From NCBI RefSeq assembly GCF_023369555.1, contig NZ_JACJVC010000001.1, positions 62,001 to 126,000 on the forward strand: 64,000 bases of DNA, in the 5' to 3' direction. Made by a program: the position numbers and the translations under genes. The stretch is from Actinomyces sp. AC-20-1 (GTDB taxonomy: Bacteria; Actinomycetota; Actinomycetes; Actinomycetales; Actinomycetaceae). Below, one piece after another: positions 27,026 through 36,377 of the stretch. How positions within the stretch are numbered: position 1 is the first letter of the stretch; every line of letters begins with the position of its first letter. The notes beneath the pieces were generated by a model. That model did not search any database and had not been told where the DNA came from. It worked only from the letters and a program-made list of their open reading frames with translations.

Positions 27026-28339
27026 ATGACTCCCCAGCCCCGCACCCCCGTCGGCCTGCTCGGCAGGCTCGCCCACAAGCTCGAGGACGAGGTCTTCTCC
27101 GGCCTGCTCATGGTGGCCGCCGCCGCCATCGCCCTCATCTGGGCCAACTCCCCCCTGCGGGGCTCCTACGAGGCGGTCTCCCACGCCCACTTCGGGCCCG
27201 CCGCCCTGCACCTGGACCTGTCGGTCGCCCACTGGGCGGCCGACGGGGTCCTCGCGATCTTCTTCCTCGTCGTGGGCCTGGAGCTCAAGCAGGAGTTCGT
27301 CGTCGGCTCGCTGCGGGACCTGAAGGAGGCGGCCCTGCCGATGATCGCCGCCGCCTTCGGCATGGTGGGGCCGGCGCTCGTCTACGTCCTCGTGCAGCTC
27401 GCCGGCGACGGCGACCTGGCCGGCTGGGCGGTGCCCACCGCCACGGACATCGCCTTCGCCGTCGCGCTGCTGTCGATCTTCGGGCGCGGCCTGCCGCCGG
27501 CGGCACGCACCTTCCTGCTCACCCTGGCGGTCGTCGACGACCTGCTCGCGATCATCGTCATCGCGCTCTTCTACTCCGGCGGGATCAGCCTGCTGCCCCT
27601 GCTGGGCGCGCTGGCCGTCGTGGCCGTCTTCGCCGTGCTCGTCCAGCGCGGCCTCACCCACTGGTACGTCCTCATCCCGCTGGGCGTTGTGGCCTGGGGC
27701 CTCATGCACGCCTCCGGCGTCCACGCCACCATCGCCGGGGTCCTGCTGGGCCTCGTCGTGCCGGCCCGGCCCACCCGCGCCGAGCCCACGGGCATGACCG
27801 CCCGCTTCACGCACCTGGCGCACCCGTGGAGCGCCGGGCTCGCCCTGCCCGTGTTCGCGCTCTTCGCCGCCGGCGTCAACATCGTCGACAGCGGCGGCCT
27901 GGCCCTGGTCCTGTCGGACCCGGTCGCCATCGGCATCTACCTGGGCCTGCCGCTGGGCAAGGTCCTGGGCATCTGGGGCTGCGTCGTGGTGCTCACGCGC
28001 TACACGAGGCTCCACCTGGGCCACGGGATCGACAACCAGGACGTGCTGGCCCTGTCCGCCCTGGCGGGCATCGGCTTCACGGTCTCGCTGCTCATCGCGG
28101 GACTGGCCTTCACGGACCCGACGACGACGGACCACGCCCGGGCGGCGGTCCTCCTGGGCACCCTCATCGCCGCCGTCCTCGGTGCGGTCCTGCTGCGCCT
28201 GCGGGTGCGCACCCAGCGGCGCGGCCCGGGCGCGAACGCGCACGGCACGGCCGACCTGGGGCGCCCCGAGCGCGGCCACCTCACCCACGAGGTGCGCCGT
28301 CGCGGTGCGCGCGCGGGCAGGGGCGGCAAGCGGCGGTAG
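27026..28339 (+). CDS. nhaA: Na+/H+ antiporter NhaA
   Basis: A 437-residue inner-membrane antiporter that exports sodium in exchange for protons. The paired aspartates of the ion site are in AVVDDLLAI (about residues 169-170), and the family markers FFLVVGLELKQEF and PTATDIAFAVALL are present. About twelve helices fill residues 20-395; the last 40 residues form a basic cytoplasmic tail. GAGAGG lies six bases before the ATG. Confidence 0.95.
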   Translation: MTPQPRTPVGLLGRLAHKLEDEVFSGLLMVAAAAIALIWANSPLRGSYEAVSHAHFGPAALHLDLSVAHWAADGVLAIFFLVVGLELKQEFVVGSLRDLKEAALPMIAAAFGMVGPALVYVLVQLAGDGDLAGWAVPTATDIAFAVALLSIFGRGLPPAARTFLLTLAVVDDLLAIIVIALFYSGGISLLPLLGALAVVAVFAVLVQRGLTHWYVLIPLGVVAWGLMHASGVHATIAGVLLGLVVPARPTRAEPTGMTARFTHLAHPWSAGLALPVFALFAAGVNIVDSGGLALVLSDPVAIGIYLGLPLGKVLGIWGCVVVLTRYTRLHLGHGIDNQDVLALSALAGIGFTVSLLIAGLAFTDPTTTDHARAAVLLGTLIAAVLGAVLLRLRVRTQRRGPGANAHGTADLGRPERGHLTHEVRRRGARAGRGGKRR

Positions 28340-28457
28340 GTCCTGCCGCGTCGGGTCGGGGCACCCGGTACGGGCGCGTGGCAACGGAGGCTCCGTGGAT
28401 CGCTGACGTTGCGCGTGCCTGGGCGGTGCCGACTTCGGACCTGGTGCCCGACGCAGT

Positions 28458-28673
28458 GGTGGCACGCTCATGTGACGCATGTGATTCGGATGATCCGGGC
28501 ATTTTGTTGGTGTCCCGGGGATTGCGCCCTCTCACGGAAAACGGTCGCTGAGGCTCCCACGTGCGTGAGCGAACCCGACGCACATGGGAGCCTCGGCATG
28601 CGAGGCGCCCGCACAGGACAACCGTGGAATGACGCGGGTCGAGCCCGCCGGCTCATCACATGAGCGTGCCACC
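28458..28673. mobile_element. 216-bp element with 18-bp perfect inverted ends
   Basis: GGTGGCACGCTCATGTGA at 28458-28475 is repeated exactly in inverse orientation at 28656-28673. Inside is a 17-bp stem with one mismatch (28550-28566 with 28578-28594) around an 11-base loop. No coding frame is convincing and no target-site duplication is obvious. The structure fits a non-autonomous miniature element, though a pair of terminators for the convergent nhaA and HIT genes is an alternative for the inner hairpin. Confidence 0.5.
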
Positions 28674-28696
28674 CCGGATGGCGGGCGGCGCCGCGG

Positions 28697-29161
28697 CTAG
28701 GCCAGGGCCGCGGAGCCGAGGGCCGCGGGCACGAAGGCGCCCCAGCCGTCCTCGCGCAGGCCGGCGCGCAGGGCCTCCATGGCGGCGTCGAGCTCGGCGG
28801 CCTCGGCCGGGCGGGCGCTGGACGGGTTGACGTCGGCCGCCTGGTTGAGGGGCAGGACGTGCACGTGCAAGTGCGGCACGTCCAGACCGACGACGACGAT
28901 GCCGGGGCGCAGGGCCTCGAAGACCCGCACCTGCGTGGCGGCGATGCGACGGGCGACGACGGCCAGGTGGGCGACGGTCGCCTCGTCGGCGTCGATGAGG
29001 GTGGCGACCGGCTCACGGGGCACGACGAGGACGTGCCCCGGGGTCTGGGGCTCGATGGTCGCGAAGGCGACGCACACGTCGTCGGCCCACACGAAGCGGC
29101 CGGGGATCTCCCCGTTGATGATCCGGGTGAAGACGGTGGGCTCGGGTGCTGCGGTGCTCAT
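28697..29161 (-). CDS. HIT-family nucleotide-binding hydrolase
   Basis: A 154-residue histidine-triad protein with the catalytic HLHVHVLP motif (His97, His99, His101) and the N-terminal FTRIINGEIPGRFV typical of HINT-type hydrolases, which cleave AMP from nucleotide phosphoramidates and related substrates. The ATG at 29161 has a TACCCT box ending six bases upstream and no ribosome site. Confidence 0.92.
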   Translation of the reverse strand: MSTAAPEPTVFTRIINGEIPGRFVWADDVCVAFATIEPQTPGHVLVVPREPVATLIDADEATVAHLAVVARRIAATQVRVFEALRPGIVVVGLDVPHLHVHVLPLNQAADVNPSSARPAEAAELDAAMEALRAGLREDGWGAFVPAALGSAALA

Positions 29162-29173
29162 GGGATCAGGGTA
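29162..29173 (-). promoter_or_regulatory. Putative leaderless promoter of the HIT gene
   Basis: On the minus strand TACCCT (29173-29168) is followed by six bases and the ATG at 29161. Confidence 0.4.
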
Positions 29174-29210
29174 GACGCCCGGCCCCGTCGGGCCCGGGGC
29201 CCGTCCCTCC

Positions 29211-29918
29211 TCAGGCGAGCACCCACAGGGCCCCGACCGGCACCACGACCTCGCCCGCGCCCTCGGGGGCGAGCACGGCGCGGATCGTCGTCGGGCGGCG
29301 CGTGCGCCGTCCACCGGGCGCGGCGGCCGGGCGGTCGACGACGACGACGGGCGTGTCCAGGCCGATCCCGGCTCCGGCGAGCTCGCGCAGGGGGGCGGTG
29401 TCGTCGTCGATGCGGGCGACGACTCCGGTGCGGCCCACGCCCACAGTGTCCAGGGCCCGCAGCTCGGGCTGCACGATGCGCCCGTCGGGCAGGGGGATGG
29501 GGTCGCCGTGGGGGTCTCGCACAGGGTGGCCCAGGGCGTCGTCGAGCGCCTGCAGCAGCCGGTCGGAGCAGGCGTGCTCCAGCTCCTCGGCCTCGGCGTG
29601 GACCTCGTCCCAGTCGAAGCCGAGCCGCTCCACGAGGTAGGTCTCGAGCAGGCGGTGGCGGCGCACCATGAGGCAGGCGCGGCGCCGTCCCTCCTCACTC
29701 AGGGTCACGGCCCGGTAGGGCTCGTGCTCGAGCAGCCCGGCCTCGACCAGGCGGGCGACGTTCTCCGAGGCGGTCGAGGGTGCCACCCCCATGCGCCGGG
29801 CGAGACCGGTGATGGAGGCGCCACCGCCCCACTCGGAGGCGGCCCAGACGGCCTTAAGGTAGTCCTGGGTGACGGTGGTGTCCGTGTCACCGGTGGCCGA
29901 GGGGGTGCGCGTGCTCAT
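29211..29918 (-). CDS. DtxR/MntR-family metal-dependent regulator
   Basis: A 235-residue repressor with a winged helix-turn-helix (about 15-75, ASITGLARRMGVAPSTASE), a dimerisation domain with candidate metal ligands in HRLLETYLVERLGFDWDEVH and EELEHACSD (about 90-125), and a C-terminal FeoA/SH3-like domain (about 155-235). It would sense Fe2+ or Mn2+. The glutamate and histidine pattern does not let me choose between the metals. It lies four bases after the VKOR gene and is probably co-transcribed with it. Confidence 0.9.
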   Translation of the reverse strand: MSTRTPSATGDTDTTVTQDYLKAVWAASEWGGGASITGLARRMGVAPSTASENVARLVEAGLLEHEPYRAVTLSEEGRRRACLMVRRHRLLETYLVERLGFDWDEVHAEAEELEHACSDRLLQALDDALGHPVRDPHGDPIPLPDGRIVQPELRALDTVGVGRTGVVARIDDDTAPLRELAGAGIGLDTPVVVVDRPAAAPGGRRTRRPTTIRAVLAPEGAGEVVVPVGALWVLA

Positions 29919-29922
29919 AGGC

Positions 29923-30642
29923 TCAGCCGATCAGTCCGACGAAGCCGTCCCAGAAGCGGACCAGGACGACGACGAGGATGACGAGGTAGGTGGCGCCCGT
30001 TCCCCACCAGCGGGCGGCGGACAGGCGGGCGGCGGCGCCCGCGCCCAGCGGCAGGTGGCCCCGCTCGGCGGCCTCGCCCCAGGTCGCCCAGACCATCGGG
30101 ATGGTCACCGCCCAGATGAGCATGCAGAAGGGGCACAGGGCGCCGAAGACGGTCACGGACACGGCCACGAACCAGGCGATGAAGGCCAGGGCGCCCACGG
30201 TCCCGGCGACGAGGCCCCACCAGAACCAGCGCGGCAGGCGCGCCCCGGAGGCGAGCAGCAGCCCGACGGCGAGGAGCACCGCGTAGGCCATGGCCCCGAC
30301 GAAGGCGTTGGGCACGCCCAGGAGGTTGCCCTGCCAGGCGTCCAGCGAGGCCGAGCAGGACACGAAGGGGTTGATGTCGCAGGCCAGTGAGCCGAGCGGC
30401 TCCTTGAGGAGGGTGATCTCGCTGAGCATGAGCTCCCAGGAGGCGGCGATGCCGATGACGGAGCCGACGACGAGCAGCCAGGCGTAGGGGGCGGAGGCGC
30501 CGGTGGCGCGCAGCCAGGCGGGGCGGGAGGCGTCCTCGGGCGTGCGGGGGGTACCGGGCCCGGTGGTGGTGCCGGCGAGGTAGGCCTCGAGCTCGTCCTC
30601 GCTCATCCGGTCGATCTCGGCCTCGGTGGGCACGTGGGCCAT
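29923..30642 (-). CDS. Vitamin K epoxide reductase (VKOR) family protein
   Basis: A 239-residue membrane protein with about five helices. The active-site CPFC pair and the loop cysteines of CDINPFVSC are present, as is the NAFVGAMAYA segment. In actinobacteria VKOR reoxidises the periplasmic DsbA-like disulfide catalyst, and oral Actinomyces use it for pilin folding. An acidic cytoplasmic N-terminus of about 50 residues precedes the first helix. GGAGAG lies four bases before the ATG. Confidence 0.93.
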   Translation of the reverse strand: MAHVPTEAEIDRMSEDELEAYLAGTTTGPGTPRTPEDASRPAWLRATGASAPYAWLLVVGSVIGIAASWELMLSEITLLKEPLGSLACDINPFVSCSASLDAWQGNLLGVPNAFVGAMAYAVLLAVGLLLASGARLPRWFWWGLVAGTVGALAFIAWFVAVSVTVFGALCPFCMLIWAVTIPMVWATWGEAAERGHLPLGAGAAARLSAARWWGTGATYLVILVVVLVRFWDGFVGLIG

Positions 30643-30695
30643 GGGCTCTCCTCGTCTGCGCCTGGTGTCGCGTGTGTCCTGACCATTGTGCCCGA

Positions 30696-32675
30696 TCAGC
30701 CCTCTGCGACCGCTGCGGCGTCGAGCACGCTCTGGGAGGCGCCGTCGCGCACGGTGCCGGCCGGGGGCACGCCGCGCCAGGCACCGACGGTGACGGAGGC
30801 GTCGGGGTGGACGACGACGGCTCGCCAGGCGACGAGTGAGCCCTCGTCGTCGAAGGACAGGACGTGGAGGTAGGCGTCCTCGGTGACCGGGCCGATGGAG
30901 GTGCCGCCCAGGGCGGCGCCGCTGGTGAGCTGGGCGACGGTGGCGTGCTCGCCCTGGGTGACGCTCATGCCCTTCTCCTGGTGCACGTGGCCGGCCAGGA
31001 GCAGTGGGGCGCAGCCGGAGGAGACGAGGGGGCCGAAGGTGTAGGGCTGGTGGATGAGGACGACGTCGACCTCGGCGCCCTCGGCGCAGGTGGCGGCCGC
31101 GAGCCTCACGCCGATCTGCTCGCTGGTCTCGTCTCCGCGCTGGTAGCTTCCGCCGGCGGGGGTGCGTTCGGCGTCGACGTCGCCGATGACGCGCAGCCCG
31201 GCGACCTCCTGGACGCTGCCGTCGGTGACGGCCCACCCGCGGGCGCGCATCTGCTCGGCGGTCCGGGTGGAGTCGTGGTTGCCGACGGTGAAGACGCGGG
31301 CGACGCCGTCGGGCACGGCGTCGGACAGGGCGTTGACGCAGATCTGCTCGGGCTCGGAGCCGGTCATGGTGAGGTCGCCGTCGTCCATGTGGAGCTGGGC
31401 GCCGGCCAGGGCGTCGAGGCGGCCGGTGAGCGCGATCATGTCGAGGTTGCAGTGCAGGTCCGTGCTGAGGACGGCGGTGAGCCGGCCCCGCTCAGGGACG
31501 GCGAGGGCCCCGGTGCGCGGGGCAGGGGCCGGGGTGGCCGAGGGCTCGGCGACTGAGGGGGTGGGTCCGGCCGTGCCGGCGGCGGGGGTACCAGGGGCCC
31601 CGGAGGCGTCGGCGTCCCCGGTGGGGGCAGGGGTCTCGGAGGGGGTGGGTGTGTCAGGGGGCGTCGTGCCGTCCTCGGGGGCGGGCTCCTGCCCGTCGTC
31701 CTCGGGTGGGGGCACGATCCCGTGGCCCGCCTCGCGCGAGGTGGCGACCGCGACCCGGGCCCGCACGTCCTCGGTGTCGACCGCTCCCCCGCTGGCGGTG
31801 ACGTCGACCGTCCCGCCGACCGCCTGAGAGGCCTGCCAGGCGGTCTCGAGGTTGGCGTCCGCCTCGTCGTAGAAGGCCGTGTTGGCGTCCACGAGGTCGG
31901 TGACGCGGCTGCCGTAGGCCGCCACGACGTCGGCCACGCGCCCGGACAGGTGCGCCTCGGCCAGCGGGGTGCCGGCCAGGACCTCGAGGCGGGCGCCGTC
32001 GCGCGTGCCCGAGCGCAGCGCCGGGACGGTGAGGGCCAGGACCATCACCGCGACCGTCGAGGCCAGGAGCGCGGAGGACAGTCCGTGCGACAGGAGGGCT
32101 CGCACGGCGTCGCGCAGCCTGCCGCCCGTGGCCAGGCGGCCGGCTGCGACGAGGCACAGCAGGAGGGAGGCGACGAGCCCCGCGCGGCGCAGCGCGTCGG
32201 CGGCCAGGGCGTGCAGGCCCGCCTCGATGGTGATCTCGGGGTGGGTGACGAGTGAGAGGTAGGCGGCGCCGTCGGTGGTGAGCAGCGCGGCGATGGAGCC
32301 CTCGGCGCCGGTGGGCACGGCCACCTCCGAGGGGATCTCCCCCAGGACGACGGCGACGCCGAGGACGCCGGCCGGGGAGCCCATCGAGACCATGCCGAGC
32401 ACGCCCAGGTCGAGGGTGACCCGCGAGTCGAGGGTGGTGGACCAGTGGGCCTCGTGGGGGCCCACCGGTGAGGAGGCGGTGGCCGTGCCCACGCCGAGAC
32501 CGAGGGAGACGACGGCGATGACGAGCAGGAGGACGAGGGTGCGCGTGGTGCGCCGGAAGGTGACGGTGCGCGCGTCCCACCAGCGGGCCAGGGCGCCGCC
32601 GGGGCCCGGGGTCACGGCCGGGTCCGCTGCGTCGTCGTCGGCACTGCCGGTGCCGGTGCCGTCCCTGTCTGTCAC
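30696..32675 (-). CDS. Membrane-anchored metallophosphoesterase
   Basis: A 659-residue protein. A first transmembrane helix (about 45-68) and two more around 165-225 frame an extracytoplasmic region; a Pro/Thr/Ala-rich linker (about 315-390) leads to a calcineurin-like phosphoesterase domain with TDLHCN, DDGDL, GNHD, LIHQP and GHVH, the usual metal ligands. The substrate is unknown. Start is GTG at 32675, 27 bases after the HAD gene on the same strand, so the two may be one transcript. Confidence 0.85.
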   Translation of the reverse strand: MTDRDGTGTGSADDDAADPAVTPGPGGALARWWDARTVTFRRTTRTLVLLLVIAVVSLGLGVGTATASSPVGPHEAHWSTTLDSRVTLDLGVLGMVSMGSPAGVLGVAVVLGEIPSEVAVPTGAEGSIAALLTTDGAAYLSLVTHPEITIEAGLHALAADALRRAGLVASLLLCLVAAGRLATGGRLRDAVRALLSHGLSSALLASTVAVMVLALTVPALRSGTRDGARLEVLAGTPLAEAHLSGRVADVVAAYGSRVTDLVDANTAFYDEADANLETAWQASQAVGGTVDVTASGGAVDTEDVRARVAVATSREAGHGIVPPPEDDGQEPAPEDGTTPPDTPTPSETPAPTGDADASGAPGTPAAGTAGPTPSVAEPSATPAPAPRTGALAVPERGRLTAVLSTDLHCNLDMIALTGRLDALAGAQLHMDDGDLTMTGSEPEQICVNALSDAVPDGVARVFTVGNHDSTRTAEQMRARGWAVTDGSVQEVAGLRVIGDVDAERTPAGGSYQRGDETSEQIGVRLAAATCAEGAEVDVVLIHQPYTFGPLVSSGCAPLLLAGHVHQEKGMSVTQGEHATVAQLTSGAALGGTSIGPVTEDAYLHVLSFDDEGSLVAWRAVVVHPDASVTVGAWRGVPPAGTVRDGASQSVLDAAAVAEG

Positions 32676-32702
32676 GGGCTGCTCTGAGGGCTCAGGGCGG
32701 GC

Positions 32703-33527
32703 TCAGGCCCGGGTGGTGGCGAGGCGGGCGGCGAGGGCGGTGACGTAGGCGGCGGTGTCCTGCCAGTCGGTCACCGCGTGGCAGGGCACGCCCAGCGCCT
32801 TGACGGGGTAGTCGTTGCCCTCGGGGTCGAGGCGGTCGCCGATGAAGAGCATGTCCTGCAGGGCGATGCCGGTGACCTCGGAGAGCCTGCGCATGCCGTA
32901 GGCCTTGTCGACGCCCTTGAGGGTGATGTCGACGCTGGTGGAGCCGCCGGAGCGGACCTCGAGGTCGGGCAGGAGGGCGGCGACGGCGTCGCGCAGGGCG
33001 CCCTTCTTCTCACCCGTGGGGTCCCAGGCCTTCTTGGCCTCGAGGGGGGCCTGCTGGCCGAGGGCGGAGAAGGTGATCTGGGAGCCGCGGTCCTCGAGGA
33101 TGGGGCCCCAGGTCCGCTCCTCCCACAGGCCGAGCCCGCGGGCCGTGTCCTCCACGACGCGGAAGCCCTCGGCGACCTGCTCGGGGGTGAGGTCGTTGGC
33201 GTAGACCAGGCGCCAGTCGGCTCCGGCGGGTGAGCCGGCCTCGCCCTGGCCGAGGTCGTAGGTGTAGTAGCGGGTGCCGCAGGTGGGCATGAGGTGCAGG
33301 CGGGCGAGCTCGTCGTCGGTGGCGCCCAGGTGGGCGAGGACCTGGTCGCGGAACTGGAGGATCTGGCCGCCGGAGATGACGCAGACGGGCACGACGTCGA
33401 GCAGGGCGCGCAGGGCGCGGGCCATGGGCTCGGGCATCTGCGACTTGGAGGGGGCGAGGGTGTCGTCGAGGTCGAAGGCGACGAGGGCTGGGCTGCTCGG
33501 GGTGGCGGGGTCGGTCGTGGGGGCCAT
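32703..33527 (-). CDS. HAD-superfamily (IIB, phosphomannomutase-like) hydrolase
   Basis: A 274-residue phosphatase-type HAD protein. Motif I is FDLDDTLAPSK, motif II ISGG, the motif III lysine lies in the GEKKGALRDAV region and motif IV is GDRLDPEGND. The cap insert (about 85-185) is of the IIB type that resembles eukaryotic phosphomannomutase. The ATG at 33527 places the nucleophile at about residue 20, as normal. The substrate, probably a sugar phosphate, cannot be told from sequence. Confidence 0.88.
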   Translation of the reverse strand: MAPTTDPATPSSPALVAFDLDDTLAPSKSQMPEPMARALRALLDVVPVCVISGGQILQFRDQVLAHLGATDDELARLHLMPTCGTRYYTYDLGQGEAGSPAGADWRLVYANDLTPEQVAEGFRVVEDTARGLGLWEERTWGPILEDRGSQITFSALGQQAPLEAKKAWDPTGEKKGALRDAVAALLPDLEVRSGGSTSVDITLKGVDKAYGMRRLSEVTGIALQDMLFIGDRLDPEGNDYPVKALGVPCHAVTDWQDTAAYVTALAARLATTRA

Positions 33528-33542
33528 GGGGGCATTGTGGCG

Positions 33543-33581
33543 CACGCGCCCGCCGCACGGAAAACGTGCGGCGGGCGCGTG
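33543..33581 (-). terminator. metS-metP operon terminator
   Basis: A perfect 17-bp stem (33543-33559 with 33565-33581) closes a GAAAA loop about 45 bases past the metS stop codon on the minus strand. Confidence 0.75.
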
Positions 33582-33626
33582 GGCGGGGCCGATGGGCCAG
33601 GCGGGGCTCAGGGGTCCGGTGCCTCG

Positions 33627-33806
33627 TCAGCCCTCCGGCTGGGCGGCGCTGTCGCGCAGGTGGGCGTGCGCCTGGGCGAAGGCGGCGGCGCGCTCCTCGT
33701 CCTCCTCACGACGCCCGCGCACGACGAGCGCGGTGACGGAGACGGCGAGGCCGCCCCAGATGATGATCATGGCGACGAGCATGAGGATGATGGCCTGGGC
33801 GGTCAT
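33627..33806 (-). CDS. metS: MetS-type small subunit of NSS transporter
   Basis: A 59-residue single-helix membrane protein: TAQAIILMLVAMIIIWGG opens the transmembrane segment, followed by a charged tail with RGRREEDEERAA. It starts one base after the metP stop codon. This arrangement and sequence match the small MetS subunit that is required for methionine/alanine import by MetP in Corynebacterium. It is the second gene of the operon. Confidence 0.88.
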   Translation of the reverse strand: MTAQAIILMLVAMIIIWGGLAVSVTALVVRGRREEDEERAAAFAQAHAHLRDSAAQPEG

Positions 33807-33807
33807 G

Positions 33808-35355
33808 TCACTTCACCCCCTCGAGGACGTCGAGGTCGGCGGGCTGGAAGCTGTCGACGGGGGTGCGCCACCTGGCCGCGGTGAGCACCGCCGTGAGGAG
33901 GGCTCCGACCAGGAGCATGCCCCAGCCGAAGACGGCCTCGAAGGCGCCGTCGTAGCCGTAGCCGGTGGTGGCGTAGGAGTAGGCGGCCTGGACGAACATG
34001 TAGCCCAGCAGCATGGGCACGACGACGACGATGAGGACCTTCCACCACCAGCCGACCAGGCGGGTCTCGGAGACGAGGTTGAGGTGGCGCTGGAGGAGGG
34101 ATGTGCGGCGCAGCACCCAGCCGATGCCCACGCACATGAGGATGGCGGAGCCGACGACGCCGATGTTGTTGATGTAGGCGTCGACGACGTCGAGGTTGTA
34201 CAGGCCCGTGGTGGTGCCGAACAGGACGATGGACAGGACCGCGGAGGTGACGCCGGCGACGATGGTCGAGCGGGGCACGGACCATCCGGTCTTCTCGGAG
34301 ACGGCGGGGGCGACGACCTGGAGGATCGAGATGAAAGAGGTCAGGCCCGCCATGGAGAAGGAGCCGAAGAACAGCACGCCGAAGAGCGGGCCCCCGGGCA
34401 TCTGGGAGATGACGGTGGGGAAGGTGACGAAGGACAGGCCGACGCCGCTGATGCCGTCGAGCTCGCCGACGCTCACGTTCTCGACGTGGGCCATGAAGCC
34501 CAGGGTGGCGAAAACGCCGATGCCGGCGAGGATCTCGAAGGAGGAGTTGGCGAAGGCGGCGGTCAGGCCCGTGCCCACGAGGTTGGAGCGCGGCTTGAGG
34601 TAGGAGGCGTAGGTGAGCATGATGCCGAAGCCGACGGACAGGGAGAAGAAGATCTGGCCGAAGGCCGCCATCCACACGCGATAGTCCCCGAGGGCGCCCC
34701 ACTGGGGGGTGAACAGGGCGTTGAGGCCGTCGGTGGCCCCGGGCAGCAGCAGGGCGCGCACGACCAGGACGAGGAACATCATCACGAGCAGCGGCAGGAA
34801 GAGGCGGTTGGCCTTCTCCACACCCTTGGACACGCCCCGGGCGACGGTGATGATGCCGAAGGCCCACACGATGACGAGGGGCACGAGGACGCCGATGACG
34901 GGGGCGGAGGAGAAGGTGGGGGCGTCGGCCAGGCCGATGTAGCCGTAGAAGAAGGAGCCGGCGTCGTCGCCCCAGGCGAGGGTGAGGGAGAAGACCGTAT
35001 AGGCCAGGGACCAGCCGACGATGACGGCGTAGTACGTCATGATGACGAAGTTGATGAAGACCTGCCACCAGCCGAGCCACTCGAAGCGTCGGCTCAGGCG
35101 GCGGAAGACGGCCGGCGCGGAGCCGCGGAAGCGGTGCCCGAGGGCGTAGTCGAGGAAGAGGACGGGCAGTCCGGCGGCCAGCAGGGCGACGATGTAGGGC
35201 ACGATGAAGGCGCCGCCGCCGTTGGTGTAGGCGACGCCGGGGAAGCGCCAGATGTTGCCGAGGCCGATGGCGGAGCCGACGGCGGCCATGAGGAAGCCGA
35301 GCTGGCCGCTCCACTGCTCGCGCTGGGGGCGGGGCTGCGTGGTGCTGGAGGACAT
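33808..35355 (-). CDS. metP: Sodium-dependent amino-acid transporter (NSS family), MetP type
   Basis: A 515-residue transporter of the neurotransmitter:sodium symporter family with about twelve helices. The substrate and sodium site of helix 1 is AAVGSAIGLGNIWRFP, and NGGGAFIVPY starts helix 2. Together with MetS it most likely imports methionine or alanine with Na+; the exact substrate is inferred from the pairing. The ATG at 35355 is the first start giving the family N-terminus; the frame stays open upstream without similarity. Confidence 0.92.
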   Translation of the reverse strand: MSSSTTQPRPQREQWSGQLGFLMAAVGSAIGLGNIWRFPGVAYTNGGGAFIVPYIVALLAAGLPVLFLDYALGHRFRGSAPAVFRRLSRRFEWLGWWQVFINFVIMTYYAVIVGWSLAYTVFSLTLAWGDDAGSFFYGYIGLADAPTFSSAPVIGVLVPLVIVWAFGIITVARGVSKGVEKANRLFLPLLVMMFLVLVVRALLLPGATDGLNALFTPQWGALGDYRVWMAAFGQIFFSLSVGFGIMLTYASYLKPRSNLVGTGLTAAFANSSFEILAGIGVFATLGFMAHVENVSVGELDGISGVGLSFVTFPTVISQMPGGPLFGVLFFGSFSMAGLTSFISILQVVAPAVSEKTGWSVPRSTIVAGVTSAVLSIVLFGTTTGLYNLDVVDAYINNIGVVGSAILMCVGIGWVLRRTSLLQRHLNLVSETRLVGWWWKVLIVVVVPMLLGYMFVQAAYSYATTGYGYDGAFEAVFGWGMLLVGALLTAVLTAARWRTPVDSFQPADLDVLEGVK

Positions 35356-35490
35356 GGGGACGGACCTTCCAAGGTCGTGCGTGGTGGGCGCCGCGGGTGC
35401 TCGACGGGCGGCGTTGGACCGTCCCTCCGGGGAGCGGGCGCGGTCCGGGAATGCCCGCACGCTACGCGCGTCCGCTCAGCGGAAACGCCC

Positions 35491-35533
35491 TGTCCCACAT
35501 CCCGGGACCGGAGGGCTGTGACACACTGGGACA
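35491..35533. promoter_or_regulatory. Inverted repeat in metP-deoD divergent region
   Basis: TGTCCCA (35491-35497) and TGGGACA (35527-35533) form a 7-bp inverted repeat 29 bases apart in the 288-base gap between metP and deoD. It could be a dyad operator; nothing else is recognised in this gap. Confidence 0.25.
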
Positions 35534-35643
35534 TCCGCCCGCTCGCCGTCGGCCCGGCGCCCAGGGCCCACCGGCACCGCCGCCCGGGCCCCGGCAGCAC
35601 CCACGCGGTGGGCGGACGCACCCGCACGACCTCAAGGAGAGCC

Positions 35644-36360
35644 ATGGCCACCCCGCACATCGCCGCCGAGCCCGGAGACTTCGCCCCCGCCGTCCTCATG
35701 CCCGGGGACCCCCGGAGGGCCCAGCGCATCGCCGAGGCGGTCCTCACCGACGCCCGGCTCGTGACCGACGTGCGCGGCATGCTCGGCTTCACCGGCACCT
35801 ACGAGGGCCGGCCGCTGTCCGTCATGGGCTCGGGCATGGGCCAGCCCTCCTTCACCATCTACGCCACCGAGCTCTTCAGCCAGTTCGGTGTCGAGCGCAT
35901 CATCCGCGTGGGCACCGCCGGGGGCATCAGCCCCGAGGTCAAGGTGGGCGACGTCGTCATCGCCACCGGCGCCCACACGGACTCGGCGATGAACCAGCTG
36001 CGCGTGCCCGGGGTCAACTTCTCCGCCGTCGCGGACTTCCGCCTGGCGCTGGCGGCCTACGAGGCGGGAGTGGCCGCGGGCCTGGGCGAGCGCCTGCACG
36101 CGGGCACGATCCTGTCGCGCGACCACTTCTACTTCACGCCCGAGGGCCAGACGCAGGCCCTGGCGGGCTACGGCACGCTGTGCGTGGAGATGGAGGCGGC
36201 GGCCCTGTACGGCGTGGCCGCGGAGTTCGGCCGGCAGGCGCTGGCGGTGCTCACGGTCTCCGACCACCTGCTCGACCACTCCGGTGACATGAGCGCCGCT
36301 GAGCGCGAGACCCGTTTCCAGGACTCCCTGGCGCTGGCGGTGGCCGCGGCGCTGAGCTGA
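35644..36360 (+). CDS. deoD: Purine-nucleoside phosphorylase, DeoD type
   Basis: A 238-residue phosphorylase that converts purine nucleosides and phosphate to base and ribose 1-phosphate for salvage. LMPGDPRRAQ at the N-terminus, VGTAGGIS and the substrate-binding VEMEAAALYG are the hexameric DeoD signatures. CAAGGAGAG lies just before the ATG at 35644. The frame runs far upstream through metP antisense, which is a GC artefact. Confidence 0.94.
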   Translation: MATPHIAAEPGDFAPAVLMPGDPRRAQRIAEAVLTDARLVTDVRGMLGFTGTYEGRPLSVMGSGMGQPSFTIYATELFSQFGVERIIRVGTAGGISPEVKVGDVVIATGAHTDSAMNQLRVPGVNFSAVADFRLALAAYEAGVAAGLGERLHAGTILSRDHFYFTPEGQTQALAGYGTLCVEMEAAALYGVAAEFGRQALAVLTVSDHLLDHSGDMSAAERETRFQDSLALAVAAALS

Positions 36361-36377
36361 CGGGCTGAGCAGACGGC

